From Blumeriella jaapii (Eukaryota > Ascomycota > Leotiomycetes > Helotiales > Drepanopezizaceae): a stretch of DNA of 64,000 nucleotides. Shown here piece after piece: positions 46,734-58,272 of the stretch. Location: NCBI GenBank assembly GCA_009599575.1, contig VWND01000075.1, positions 1,302,001 through 1,366,000 on the forward strand, given 5' to 3'. The notes beneath the pieces are model-generated. The model was not told the origin of the DNA and made no database searches. It saw only the letters and a list, made by a program, of their open reading frames with translations. The stretch's first letter is position 1, and each line of letters starts with the position of its first letter. Made by a program: the position numbers and the translations under genes.

Positions 46734-47503
46734 TTATCCTCTACTCTTTGTGTTGAGAATAAGAGCCACGATAAGTCTGATCATGTAAGTACTCAAACGA
46801 ATGAAAGTGCTGGATTTTGACTGACCCATAAAGACCCAGCACTTCTCCAAAAATGAGAATCAGAACCATTCCAACAAAGATCCTCGATTGTTGCATGTAT
46901 GAGCGTACTCCCATATCTCCTACGATCCCAATTGCATACCCAGCTGCTAGCCCAGTCAAGCCAACCGAAAGCCCGCAAGCAAGATGCATGAATCCACTAT
47001 AATCGCCATCAGTCTGCGATAGCATGCAAACGTAGTTGAGAGGCCCCTACTTGAACAAGCTATAGTTCTGCTCTGGAGGAGGGCCCATATCTCCAGCAAT
47101 CAAAACCGCAATGACCAGTGAATAGACTGCGATGATACCGGACATGACAACAGGGATGAGTGACTGCAGATTGCGATATATTAGCAGATGCCACGTAAAA
47201 CAAAGTACGCCCAGCACGCAGTACAAGCATCCAACCCACCTTCATGATTAGATCTGGTCTGAATGTTCCCACGCCCGCGATTCCGATTCCTGACTTCGCT
47301 GTACCGTACGCTGCTCCAATACCTATCCATGAGCTTAGCACGACCTTATTGTAAAATGCAAACCGCCTTACATCCAAAGGTCATTGCGAAGCAAATGCCA
47401 GCCTACTCAACCTGTCAGTTAACGCCTCTTGCATCATCGAGGAGGACTTGTATACCATTCCAAAGAACGGGGCGAATTTGGGGGAGTAGTCCGCCTCGTC
47501 CAT
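46734..47503 (-). CDS. V-ATPase proteolipid, subunit c or c-prime
   Basis: Six exons: 47503-47456, 47402-47372 (31 nt), 47322-47240, 47163-47051, 46996-46826 and 46776-46734; introns 49-76 bp; 162 residues. Spliced product starts [19 protein letters not shown], then [60 protein letters not shown], and [20 protein letters not shown] with the proton-carrying Glu in helix 4, ending ILNTKSRG. Four membrane helices are expected. It forms part of the rotating ring of the vacuolar proton pump. The N-terminus looks more like c-prime (VMA11) than c (VMA3), but this cannot be settled by eye, so no symbol is given. Five introns in a 489-nt coding sequence is dense, but usual for this gene in filamentous fungi. 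Confidence 0.95.
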
Positions 47504-48278
47504 GGTGATTCTCAGCTCCCTGTCGGTGGCGCGAAGCTGTTTAGGAGTGAGGATGTGTTGTCACGATGAGTAGGTAAGGAGGTAGCTTTGCTTCGCAGAC
47601 TCGCAGACTCGCAGTCCCGAACCTTGGAAACGCCAAGATGCACTACGCCACGTGACCCAGGATGCTTCGGAAACGACGAGGTCGAGTTGCGAAAGTGAAT
47701 GTTATACAGTCGCCGGACCACCTCCCAACAGTCATTCCCCGTCGCGCAAATTCTCGCTCTTGCATACTTATTGACGTGTCTCTGAACGCCGCAGATGAGA
47801 CTCCTTCTTGCGCCGGAATTTACTCGTACCTCCACCCGGCGCTAAACCGCATGCGAAGCACGACCTTTTGGGATCGTGAGAATAGGATACCTGATACCTG
47901 ATACCTGGATTCACAAACCCAACGCCGCAGGACTCACCCGCGCCCATTGCCCTGTCCTGTCCTGCAGGCCTTCAATGCGTCTCTCCTCCTTCTCCGGAAA
48001 ACGATCCGCGACTAGCAGCAAGAGGCGCTGGGCCTGTTGAACATTGCTCGAAGTCCTGTCCAGGCTCCAGATCAACCGAGCGTCTCGGCGACAACACAGA
48101 TAATAGGTCGGTCTGCTTCGGGAACTCGTCCGCGGCGGCGACTAGGTAAAGAGGCTGTCCTGGATTTGAAGTCGAAGCCTGGGTGGATGTCCTCGGCTTG
48201 TTCTCTGGCCGTTGTATCTCGACCGCGACAGCAAGGACACAACATTGGGCACAGAGGCCATCAGAGTCGATCAGGAGG
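47504..48278. promoter_or_regulatory. Shared divergent promoter and leaders, V-ATPase proteolipid / RhoGEF
   Basis: 775 bp between start codons. Contains three GATACCT(G) units at about 47887-47909 and CCTGTCCTGTCCTGCAGG near 47950-47967. In-frame ATG 48183 is an alternative start for the RhoGEF. Confidence 0.5.
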
Positions 48279-51200
48279 ATGGCAGACTATCCACCAGGCC
48301 GTCAGGCCCCCCCTCGCCCAAACCAATATGGGCATGCTTCGAACAATGAGCGCGAGGCCGCCTTCTCCAACATCTTTGGCGCCCCTCCCCAGGGCAGATC
48401 TCACACCATGACTTCGTCCACCGCACCGCCGGTATCTATGAATCAGGGTCGCACGCAGACGATGAGCTCGCAGGCTTCTGGAAACTATGGCGGGATGCAA
48501 AGGCCGCCCCCTCCGCGTCAGCAGCAAAGCAGCTATTCTACATCATCCGGATACATGTCCAATGGCGGAGCTATGCAGAATGGATACAATCATGGACCAA
48601 GGCAGCCGCCTCCTGGCCAGGTTCAGTCGCAGCCACAACCTCAATATTTGCCTCAACAAGTACGACCAGATCGCCGGCCATATGCTGCACCAAACCGAGT
48701 TGACCCCCGTGGGCCCCCACAGCAAGCGCAATTCGCACAGAGGAATCCAGCTCCACGTTACTATCCTGGTAACCAACCTGGGCCGGCATTGAACTCAGAC
48801 CCTTATCGATCACAATCGATGGCTAGCATGTCTAGACCACAGATGAATAGTCCTCCCAGTCATTTCCAACAAGCACCGGCAAGTGCATTTCGACAAGCAC
48901 AATATCAACCCCATGCATCTAGCCAGACTGCGCAAGGTCGTATAGTGCCTCAAAGACATGACGAGCGGGCTATGTCAATGACTAGCTACCCCCCACACCA
49001 CGATCAGCACCAGACGATGAGCGGGCGAGTAATTCCCAATAGGAGGACTTCTCAATCGGGACAAGAAATGCAAGGCAATAGCTACCAAATTCCTGGTCCG
49101 AGAAACGCTGCTGCTACACAGACTCGAAACACTAGCATGGCTTCGACCACAGCAACAGACCCCAGTAGGACAATGTCTATGGCCTCGACAATAGCCCCGA
49201 CAATAACTCCGACTGAACGACCCGACACACTCGCCCATCGTTCATCCTTGGCCACCTCTGTAAGCAGTGGAAAAGACAGGCGGAAAAAATCGCCACTTGT
49301 CTATCCTGCCTTGTTGTCACGAGTCGGAGAATGCTTCAGAGACAAGATCACTGTTGGGGATAGAACGAAGAACGATCTCACGTACAAAAATGCCTTCAGT
49401 GGAGCAGATGCTGTTGATGTTATCTCTTACATCATAAAAACAACTGACAGAAATCTTGCCTTGCTTCTCGGTCGCGCATTGGATGCTCAAAAGTTTTTTC
49501 ACGATGTTACGTATGACCATCGGTTACGCGATTCCGCAACTGAAATGTACCAATTCAGAGAAACCATGATGGACGAGCCGCATGAAGCCCCGGATGTCAA
49601 TGGTGTGTTTGTGCTTCTCACGGAATGCTATTCTCCAACATGTACGAGAGACCAGCTGTGTTACTCGATCGCTTGCCCAAGAAGATTAGAACAGCAATCG
49701 AGGCTGAATCTAAAGCCACAGCCTGGACTACGGAAGGAAGACGACGAGGCTAGTCTGCATGACGATAATGACGCTCCTGACGAACAAAAGCTTTGGATCA
49801 ACACTGTCTCGCAAGAAGTTGCCGATAGCGTTAGCGAGCGAGAGAAGAAGCGACAAGAGGTGATTTCCGAGATCATGTATACCGAAAGGGATTTCGTCAA
49901 GGACTTAGAGTACTTGCGAGACTTCTGGATCATGCCATTGCGTTCGTCGAATCCGGCGGCACCTTCTCCGATCCCAGAATCGAGGAAAGAGCGTATTGTC
50001 AAAACAATATTCACCAACATCATTGATGCTCCAAGCATCCATGCGGTTAGCTCTAAATTTGCCGAAACTCTCACGAAAAGACAGCAAAAGCAGCCTGTGG
50101 TGCAGTGCGTGGGCGATATATTTCTCCAATATGTGCCGCAATTTGAGCCATTCATCACTTATGGGTCAAATCAACTAGCTGCAAAATTTGAATTCGAAAA
50201 CGAGCGTTCTCTGAATCCGAATTTCTCCAAGTTCGTAGATGAGACCGAACGCCGGAAGGAGTCGAGGAAATTGGAACTCAATGGCTACTTGACCAAGCCC
50301 ACAACAAGGCTCGCTCGTTATCCACTTTTGCTGGAGAACGTTAACAAATATACGGAAGCCGGTAGCCAAGATCTGGAGGATATTCCAAAGGCTATGAAGA
50401 TGATTCGAGATCTGCTATCGCGGGTGAACGCGGAATCCGGGAAGGCGGAAAATCGCTTCAATCTCAAGAGACTTCACGAGCAGCTACGCTTCCGACCGAA
50501 TGAGCGTGTTGATCTGAAGCTGACGGACCCTGGGAGAGAACTGGTCTACAAGGGCGCCTTGAAGAAGAACCCCACGGATCCAACAGCTGACATACAGGCT
50601 TATCTCTTCGACCACGCAATGCTGCTTGTTCGAATCAAGATGGTCGGAAAGAAGGAAGAGGTCAAAGTCTACCGAAGGCCAATCCCGCTCGAATTACTGT
50701 CCATTCGTGAGATGGAGGAGGTTAATCCCAGGCTCGGTGTGGTAAAACGCCCCTCTTCGAGTTTGATCCCTGGAGCGAAAGCAACTGCAACCGACAATTC
50801 CAAAAAAGAGGGTTTTCCGATCACCTTCAGACATCTTGGTAAGGGTGGTTATGAATTGACCCTCTACGCAGGCACACAGGGCTCTAGGCAAAAATGGATG
50901 GAGCACATTGGTGACCAACAAGCAATCTTAAGGAAACGTGGGGACTTCTACAATCGGTCCATTCTATCAAGTGATTTCTTCACGGCTACCAACAGAGTCA
51001 ATTGCGTGTCGCCCTATGGTACGTGATCAAACTCGGTGTTCTTGAACGACTTGGCTGACACACTGCAGATGGTGGTCGTAAACTTATCTACGGGACTGAT
51101 TCAGGAATCTACGTTTCCGATCGTAGGTCAAAGGATACGACCGCTAAACCTATGCGAGTGCTAGATGCCACGAATGTCACCCAGATTGATGTTCTCGAGG

Positions 51201-52113
51201 AATATCAGCTATTGCTAGTATTGTCGCAGAAGTCCCTGCTTTCGTATCCCCTATCTGCCCTGAACCCGGCAGAGTCGCCCCTGAATAAGAAGTCGAAAAA
51301 GATTCAAAGTCATTGCAATTTCTTCCGCACTGGAATATGTCTAGGCCGACACCTTGTTTGCTGTGTTAAATCTTCGGCATTATCGACCACAATCAAAGTA
51401 TACGAGCCCAACGATGCTATGTCCAAAGGCAAAAAGCAAAAGGGCTTCAAGATGTTCAACAGCGGGCAGGATGAACTCAAAGCATTCAAGGAGTTCTACA
51501 TTCCCACCGAGTCCTCATCCATACACTTCCTCAAATCAAAGCTCTGCGTAGCCTGTGCTCGAGGGTTCGAGGTAGTATCACTTGAGACGCTCGAGACACA
51601 GTCTCTCCTGGATCAAGCCGACACATCTCTAGACTTTGTGGCTCGGAAAGAAAGTGTGCGGCCTATCCATATCGAGCGTCTTAACGGCGAATTCCTACTC
51701 AACTACTCGGAATTCTCGTTCTTTGTCAACCGCAACGGCTGGCGTGCAAGACCAGATTGGAGGATCGATTGGGAGGGTCAGCCACAAAGTTTTGCGCTCT
51801 CGTACCCTTGGATCTTAGCATTCGAGCCGAATTTCATCGAAATCAGAAACATAGACACGGACGGAGTGCACATTGTGCCACACAAAAACATCCGCATGCT
51901 GCACACAAGCACAAGAGAGGTGAGCCCTGGGATCTCAGTACCATGTATCAACTGTGCTAATGAATACAGATACTCTATGCTTACGAGGACGAGCGCGGCG
52001 AAGACGTTGTGGCTGCCATCGACTTCTGGGGAGCCGGCAACCGGCAATCATCCATCCCATCGACTGCAGAGCGTGACTCTCCGGCCTCCTCACAGACATA
52101 TTCACGGCACTGA
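48279..52113 (+). CDS. ROM2: Rom2-type Rho1 guanine nucleotide exchange factor (DEP-DH-PH-CNH)
   Basis: Three exons, 48279-51018, 51069-51919 and 51970-52113; both introns are 50 bp; 1244 residues. The N-terminal 340 residues are Gln/Pro/Ser-rich and disordered. A DEP domain follows (about 345-430: SPLVYPALLSRVGECFRDKI, then ITVGDRTKNDLTYKNAFSG). The RhoGEF (DH) domain starts near residue 525 with KRQEVISEIMYTERDFVKDL and includes YLTKPTTRLARYPLLLENV; the PH domain starts near YKGALKKNPTDPTAD; the CNH domain runs to the end (GGRKLIYGTDSGIYVSD, ERGEDVVAAIDFWGAG). This order is that of yeast Rom1/Rom2, which activate Rho1 at the cell surface in the cell-wall integrity pathway. An upstream in-frame ATG at 48183 would add 32 residues; 48279 is preferred because it begins typical sequence (MADYPPG). 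Confidence 0.95.
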
Positions 52114-53308
52114 AATCAAAGAAGGAAAAAAATACTATCAACCTTTTGCGAGCACTTTTGTGGGATTGCATGTCATATCTCCTCAGAATCGCACTTCTCA
52201 AATCTTTTTGATGCATTTCACTTTTGAGTGTGTATGCTGGTCCATGCCCTTTACATCCGGTTTGAAGCCGTAACAAATGGTTGATAGATCGATTCAAGCC
52301 CGATGAGATGTGAATCTGTGTTGAAAGGGCTAGCGCTGCGGAGAAGCGAGCGCATTGGGATGTGACCGTGGCTTCTTTGGGGCACCAAAGCGATGGGCTG
52401 GCGTCTTGAATGGTATTCCTGGTGCAAGGGGTCGAGAGGCAAGCAATTTTTGTACAGTGCCTGTAGTCTTACGAATAGACCGTGTAATCTGAGCCCTCTT
52501 TTGGTCTTCTCTTGTGTAAGGTGTGCCCGCAGACAATACAAGTTCCATGCACGGTTTGGCAGTTGGTTCAGTCGCCATTGCTCTCAATGTACATCTCAAT
52601 AAATGTCTTTTTTCTGCCTTGTCCATAGATTCGTGGTATCTGTATTCTGAACTTTTCTACTCCAGCTTTACCTTAGTTGGTATCTGTGAAGTTTTCCAGA
52701 GATACATCATCAGCATTTGCGTCTTTCTTCGTCGCTGGACATCACATGCGTGGAATAAAATTGAAAAGAAAAAAAAAACATAGCGATTAGCTGTTGCCTC
52801 ACATCTCACACACTTATGGCGAAGTTCTGGAGTTTGATTTAATACCAAAACTTCAGTGCTTTCCAGCTCTCGAGATGCGGATCCAAGTCAAGGCAGATCA
52901 CAACTGCTCCTCTGGTGCGAAAAAAATGTCGACTAGGCCGAATGTTGTTTTGTAGAAAAGCTCTCGATCGAAAACAATGTCATACACAGGCAAGAGGAAA
53001 AGGCTAGAAAAAGAGAGTGAGCCTGACTTGCTCTTTGAGGGTACGATGAAGAAAGGGTATCTAAAATACTGTCGAATTGACATTATTGTGATGCTATTTT
53101 CGAATTTTGAACGTTTTCCAGGTCAAACTAATGAGTAAACATACATGTATCGAATTGGGTAAACTATGGTTGGGTTCCGGGATGATACAAAATTCGTAAC
53201 GTGACAAATTCTTCATAAACACTGTGAAGTCTGCCCTGTCCTGCATCCTGAACGCCGACTCCCAATGCATTTCGTAGCCCATCTTTCCCATTTGCATCAT
53301 CCGAATCA
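52114..53308. other. Intergenic between convergent genes
   Basis: 1.2 kb without a supported gene. Frames 52251-52541, 52330-52626 and others have no signature. Contains an A-rich run near 52763-52778. Confidence 0.55.
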
Positions 53309-53944
53309 TTACCACATGCGTCTTCTGTATCCTTTGAACCCTTCACCCTCGCCTTCTGCCACAATTTGCTCTCTGATCCTCCTCCTCCTCTCGGCGGCAC
53401 TGATCGGTTTTTCCCGAGGCTTTGAGGCAATCGGTAGGGTTTCTTTTGGGGTGTCTCTAGGCTTCGAGTCGACGATGGGATTTTGAGCCTCCTGCCCCAT
53501 CTCCAGTCCTGATTCCTCGACCTTTCTTCTGGCGGCTTTCTGCGTCGCTCCAACCATGTCACTGCTCCTTTCTTCTATCGATTGCCTACTCTCTTCTTCA
53601 ATCGTACTTCCCGCGTCCTCTATTATAGTAGTATCTCTTACTGCATCATCATGCGCCGTCTGAGTCTCAGTCTTGATCACATCGATCAGATATCCATCCT
53701 CGGTGAACTGCGGCGGTAGATACAGATCCGGACCTGGCTTCAGCCTATCGAGTTGCGGTCTTATGGCGGCTCTTAGATCTCGAACAGTTGCTTGCTGTAG
53801 CACATATCCGCTCAAGAACAGAGCTGTGGTAAAGAGGAAGACTGAATCAAGGTTAGCATGTGCAGAGAGGAATGCGGATGTGACACACAAACCGATTGTA
53901 GAAGAAATGGCCACGGAGACCTGCCCAGACGTCAGGAGCATCAT
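53309..53944 (-). CDS. Small single-pass membrane protein of unknown function
   Basis: One open frame of 211 residues, but a 45-bp in-frame intron (53846-53890: GTGTCA donor, TGCTAAC branch, TTCAG acceptor) is likely; spliced length would be 196. After splicing the N-terminus reads SVAISSTIGLFFLFTTALFL followed by SGYVLQQATVRDLRAAIRPQ, a continuous membrane helix and a short conserved loop, which is more sensible than the unspliced form. A long acidic disordered part follows, and then a basic C-terminus: SAAERRRRIREQIVAEGEGE and GFKGYRRRMW, which I recall as a conserved ending in fungal unknowns. Function unknown; ER or mitochondrial membrane is possible. It diverges from PRP38 by 292 bp. Confidence 0.72.
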   Translation of the reverse strand: MMLLTSGQVSVAISSTIGLCVTSAFLSAHANLDSVFLFTTALFLSGYVLQQATVRDLRAAIRPQLDRLKPGPDLYLPPQFTEDGYLIDVIKTETQTAHDDAVRDTTIIEDAGSTIEEESRQSIEERSSDMVGATQKAARRKVEESGLEMGQEAQNPIVDSKPRDTPKETLPIASKPREKPISAAERRRRIREQIVAEGEGEGFKGYRRRMW

Positions 53945-54236
53945 TTTGGTCGTCCTAAAGAGACAATTGGTAAGTACTTATATCGTATGGATTTCTTCCG
54001 AGATAGAGTCTTCTTGACTTTGAGGCTTTGTCTGTCACTACCAAATTCAGGTCATGTCAACAAGAACCTCGTTGGTGCAGCAACAATCGCCGATAAGAAA
54101 TTCCGGCAATACGATTTGCGATTCTGTCGCGAAGTTGACCTCACAGTACCTCTCCTCCTGATCATAACCACACCCGCACGGTAGAGTGCAAGAATAATTA
54201 CCCAAACATAGTCGCATCTGATCACGAATACCTACA

Positions 54237-55001
54237 ATGGCCAACCATCGTGCGGACGAAAAGCGCTTCCTAGATGAGCGCGGCTCCGGAGGGCCACTCG
54301 CCCCCAATGGCCTGAACCCCGCTACCATCATGGAAAAGCCAGTTCGCGAGCGCATCGTCGACTGCTATTTCTGGAAAGATCAATGCTTCGCCGTCAACGA
54401 AGCCGACATCGTCGACCGCGTTGTCGCGCACGTTACATTCATCGGCGGCACCTATGGCGACGCACAGCGGCCGTCGCCCTTCCTCTGCCTCGCCTTCAAA
54501 CTCTTGCAACTGGGACCCTCGGACGAGATATTGACGGAGTACTTGGAGTTTGGAGGGGAGAAATTCAAGTACCTGCGGGCACTGACGATGTTCTATATCC
54601 GGTTGACGAGACCGGCGAAAGATGTCTACCGGTTACTGGAGCCGTTCTTGGCGGACTGGCGGAAACTGAGGAGGAGAGGGCGGACGGGAACGAGCTTGAC
54701 GTACATGGATGTCTTTGCAGATGAGCTGTTGGTGAAGGATAGGGTGTGCGGAACGACGTTGTGGAAGATGCCGAAGAGGGAGATTTTGGAGGATTTGGAC
54801 TTGTTGGAGCCCCGGGTTAGTGCGTTGGGAGAGGATATTGATGCGCTGCTGGAGCAAGGTGACGAGCTTGATGGGGACCCTAGGGATGGGAGCGGTAGCG
54901 AGAGAGGGGCAAGCCCTGGGTCCGAGTTTGGGGAAGTAACGCCGGATCGTGATGGGATGGACACTGACGGGAGGGAGAAGAGGACCAGTGGTGACTCGTG
55001 A
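54237..55001 (+). CDS. PRP38: Pre-mRNA-splicing factor Prp38
   Basis: A single exon of 254 residues from ATG 54237. The Prp38 domain is complete: GLNPATIMEKPVRERIVDCY, WKDQCFAVNEADIVDRVVAH, FIGGTYGDAQRPSPFLCLAF, KLLQLGPSDEILTEYLEFGG, KYLRALTMFYIRLTRPAKDV and FADELLVKDRVCGTTLWKMP. Prp38 is part of the tri-snRNP/B complex and is needed for spliceosome activation. The tail after residue 190 is acidic and Gly/Ser/Asp-rich, without the RS repeats of animal Prp38. No intron is needed. Start chosen by good context and match to the family N-terminus. Confidence 0.95.
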   Translation: MANHRADEKRFLDERGSGGPLAPNGLNPATIMEKPVRERIVDCYFWKDQCFAVNEADIVDRVVAHVTFIGGTYGDAQRPSPFLCLAFKLLQLGPSDEILTEYLEFGGEKFKYLRALTMFYIRLTRPAKDVYRLLEPFLADWRKLRRRGRTGTSLTYMDVFADELLVKDRVCGTTLWKMPKREILEDLDLLEPRVSALGEDIDALLEQGDELDGDPRDGSGSERGASPGSEFGEVTPDRDGMDTDGREKRTSGDS

Positions 55002-58000
55002 TGTTGAAAGGAACGGCGTTATAGCATGGGAAAGTTAGCACAGGATATACCCCACGATGCACGTGAAGAGTCTTATAATCTCGATAGTAGTATGTGTACT
55101 TCGTGTACGAAGATGCGAGCACTTTCCAGCGCCTCTTCTATCTCAGTGAAGGTATCCGTTCGGAGACACCGGGGTCTTCTCTCTGACACTTTAAATCGAT
55201 TCGGTAGGTACGTTCAGATTGTTGGTTTGGTTTTTGAGTTTAGTGTAAATAACACTGGATGCCATTTCAGCGGTGTGTCTTTACTCGCCCGGGCATGATA
55301 TCGACAGCTCCTAGCTGGAAACAATGATAATTGGGGCTATTAAGCCATCCTTTCTATGATAGGACTGCTTTTAAACATCCTAGGATTGATAAAGACTAGT
55401 TGAGTTAGCATCTCAAACTTTGTTTTGGTCGGAGTTGGCAAGTGACTGCTCCTACAATGGAATGTGAAGTATCGATTAGAGGTTCTCCTACCCATCACGA
55501 CGAGACCTGTTAAACCTATGCATCCCGAACGTCACTTGGTGTAAACTTTGAGTTGAGCTTCGTGCCCTGGCCGGCAGATACGTGTTGGCTGGCAGGTCAT
55601 GTAGCTGTTTATGTTGTCTGTTTACACTGGTCAGTGATGCCAAATGCAATCTTTGACCCGGATGGAATGCTGTCCGTAATTGAACGACCATACTTACCGT
55701 ATAGAGGATACTCACCTTTAGTAGTTGATACACCGAATAAGTATCAACTCGTATCATAATTGGTTAGACAGCGCCTCGGGTGCTTGTTGTCGTCGCGTTG
55801 TTTACTTCCAGGAAACAAAAAGCAAAACACTAGATCTTACACGAGTAGAATCATGAACCGAAGATTAGAGAAATTCTACAGCCTCCAATTCAGTAGTCTT
55901 TGTACGTATCCGTGGTTAAGGCTCGTCAGCAATTCGCGTTCGCCAAAGGTGGACACCCAGCGGCACATATTGAATGCCACCGACCTCTACCCGGGTAGAG
56001 CACCTGAAGACCCAACTAGCCCTCGTATCTATTCTTTTTCCACCTACCTACCATCAAACTGTCATATGGTGGAGTGGTTCCACTGTTTACTTGTTGGTTT
56101 TATACTAACAGCTTGACAGTCATCCCATCCCTCCCTGTCCCGTCCCGTCCCTACCCATCCCAAACTCCCCCTGGGTGATTCCAGTGATAGTTAATGTGTG
56201 ATAGTTTGAATTTTAGCCCTACGCGAAATCCCAAACGCGACACCAAAGCCAAACCGTACGTACAAACTTCCATATTCCAAAACTTCACCATATGACAATT
56301 TTTTTTGTGCTACTTTTCTTTTCTTTCTTCCCTTCTCATTCCTCTCACTATTCTCCTACAGTGGCTTCTCTTATATCTCAAGAGAGCGGAGCTTCTCTTC
56401 GATGTTTCTACGAGGCACGTGGGTATTCGCGATATTGGCTTTGCTGTTGTTGACATGATTTCTTTTCGGCTCGCTTACCGGCAGAACTACACGATACTCG
56501 ACTTTACCCACCAGACTCCCGGATCTAAGTGTTATGGAGCGTCCTTGGACTTGCTACTACTGCTTAGAGTACGAAGTGTTGCCTGTCATATCTGATATTC
56601 AGAAAAGGAATTTCCGAGCGCTCATATAGTATACTGGAACTTGCTTTGCAAGCCTCTGCTCTTCTTGAATTTTTACTTATCAACGCCAAAACGACCATGT
56701 CGGCTCTACGCCAGCCACTGACTGGCTTCTGTGTCTGATTTCTTGGATGCCCATGCTTCAGGCAAAATTTTGATCGCTGCGAAAAAGTAAACAAGGCGGC
56801 ACGCAACATTCAACAACACAGTTTCATGCTCTACTTGCGAACCAAAGCATGTAGAGATAATACGCACACGAACGGACGCATTCTCCACTTGCTTTCACCA
56901 TCGCGCCCCATATCCTCATTGCATAATGGTTCAAGATCGTATCAGCTTGAGATGAGAATAGGGGGAGGGTCATATCAGCTGCGCGCGGATTTGGGCTGCT
57001 CGGCGAGAAGAATTCAAGGTTGCCACAGCCGAGCAGACAGTACACGCCGGATGACACTCTGGAGATTACAAGAAAGAAGTCTGTTTTTCGACGTTGTAAG
57101 AGCAGAAGATGACCGGATCAAGCTGTGTTGAGAAGTCAACAATCGACCACCGTCGTTGGTGCCAAGACGCTATCAATTCTAGACGACTTCCAGCCCACCC
57201 CCACTCCGTCTTCTTCGCCGCGAAGTGAAGAAGGCTCTGGGCTTTGAGAGAACTCCCCGTACGAGAAGTAAGTGGTGAGGCCGTAGCTAACCGGTTGAAC
57301 TTCTCCATAGCTCCGCCATGCTGAAGAAAGCGACGGTAGGCACCCGAGTACAAGGCATAGCCGAGTAGGTACGCTCTCTTTGCCCCGGCTCGTTCCTTGA
57401 CTGTTAACTTGTCTTGAGCTATCTTGAGCGGGCAGGTATGGGGGAGAGATTGGATGACCACACTCCAATAATCCTGGATCTTGTGGCGGGCTGAGTGCCG
57501 GTTTTTGATGCAGTAGACAGGGCAGTCAATCTTTAACCCCCTCTACACGGAAACCAAATCGATATCCGACATGCCCTTGTGGGGAGGCGGCCACCTGCTA
57601 TCCTCAGGTATTTACGGCTTCAATCAGGCTCTGGTAAACGTGCCCGTGGAAAATTTGATGTTATTTAAGCAGCGAACACAATGACTCACAAGGTTCAATC
57701 ACGGAAGCGAAGTGTTTGAGGTTTCTACATGATAGATCAACAACTCTGATTGAAGGCGCCGACTGTCTAACTGGTTCGATCAATGACTAGCTAATCACAC
57801 AAGAAGCCAAGATTGATATTTCTAGAGCTACATAAAACTGACTGCTCTCTGTAGAGAGCTTCTGTGTGATAAGTCTTCCAGTACTCTGAGAGCTATGCCA
57901 ACATCCCAAAACGGAAAGAAAAAGCCGAGATAGCCCAGGTTCGAGAGCTACGGGTTACCGCAGGAATATTAATGGTGAGGAATAAGCATTTCGGTCGAGG

Positions 58001-58086
58001 GCGACAATGAAGTAATACTCGTGCAAGATCTAGAGATGCGTCAGCTCTGCTGATTGATGTTGGTTAAATCATAGCCACCTACGTCT
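55002..58086. other. Gene-poor stretch, 3.1 kb
   Basis: Many short frames on both strands (for example 55760-56116, 56305-56595, 57066-57468) but none with a recognised family, and I found no splice chain that joins them. I also see no convincing tRNA cloverleaf. It may contain fast-evolving or lineage-specific genes that cannot be supported from sequence alone. Confidence 0.5.
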
Positions 58087-58272
58087 CTATGTTGCTCTGA
58101 GCGCCATTCTCTCGACACTCTCTTTTTCGCACTTTTCGCAACGGTAATGATTACAGTCGGGGCAGGCGAGGGTCACTTCGACGGACATCCCGGCGTGTTT
58201 TCCACATTGGCAGCAAGCCCAGACTTCGTAGGTATAGTTCGGCTTGGACGCATTGCCCTCGTTACGCGACAT
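58087..58272 (-). CDS. Small Cys-rich zinc-ribbon-like protein, 61 residues
   Basis: A single short frame with ATG at 58272. The product has three Cys pairs: WACCQCGKHAG, LACPDCNHYRC and CEKCEKE, in the pattern Cys-x2-Cys ... Cys-x2-Cys-x3-His-x2-Cys-x2-Cys. This pattern and the leading Trp resemble many short ascomycete proteins of unknown role that carry one zinc-ribbon-like module. There is no signal peptide. Surrounding sequence shows no intron signals that would extend it. It could be a real small protein or the remaining exon of a longer gene. It sits alone in a gene-poor stretch. Confidence 0.55.
   Translation of the reverse strand: MSRNEGNASKPNYTYEVWACCQCGKHAGMSVEVTLACPDCNHYRCEKCEKESVERMALRAT

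Noticed and set aside
57066..57468. Two overlapping minus frames of 131 and 110 codons as a possible gene
   Set aside because: No family pattern, no clear splice signals, and two frames of equal quality; not supportable.
55002..58086. tRNA genes
   Set aside because: A few GGTTCGA-like stretches (57770, 57934) lack paired arms around them; no cloverleaf could be built by eye.
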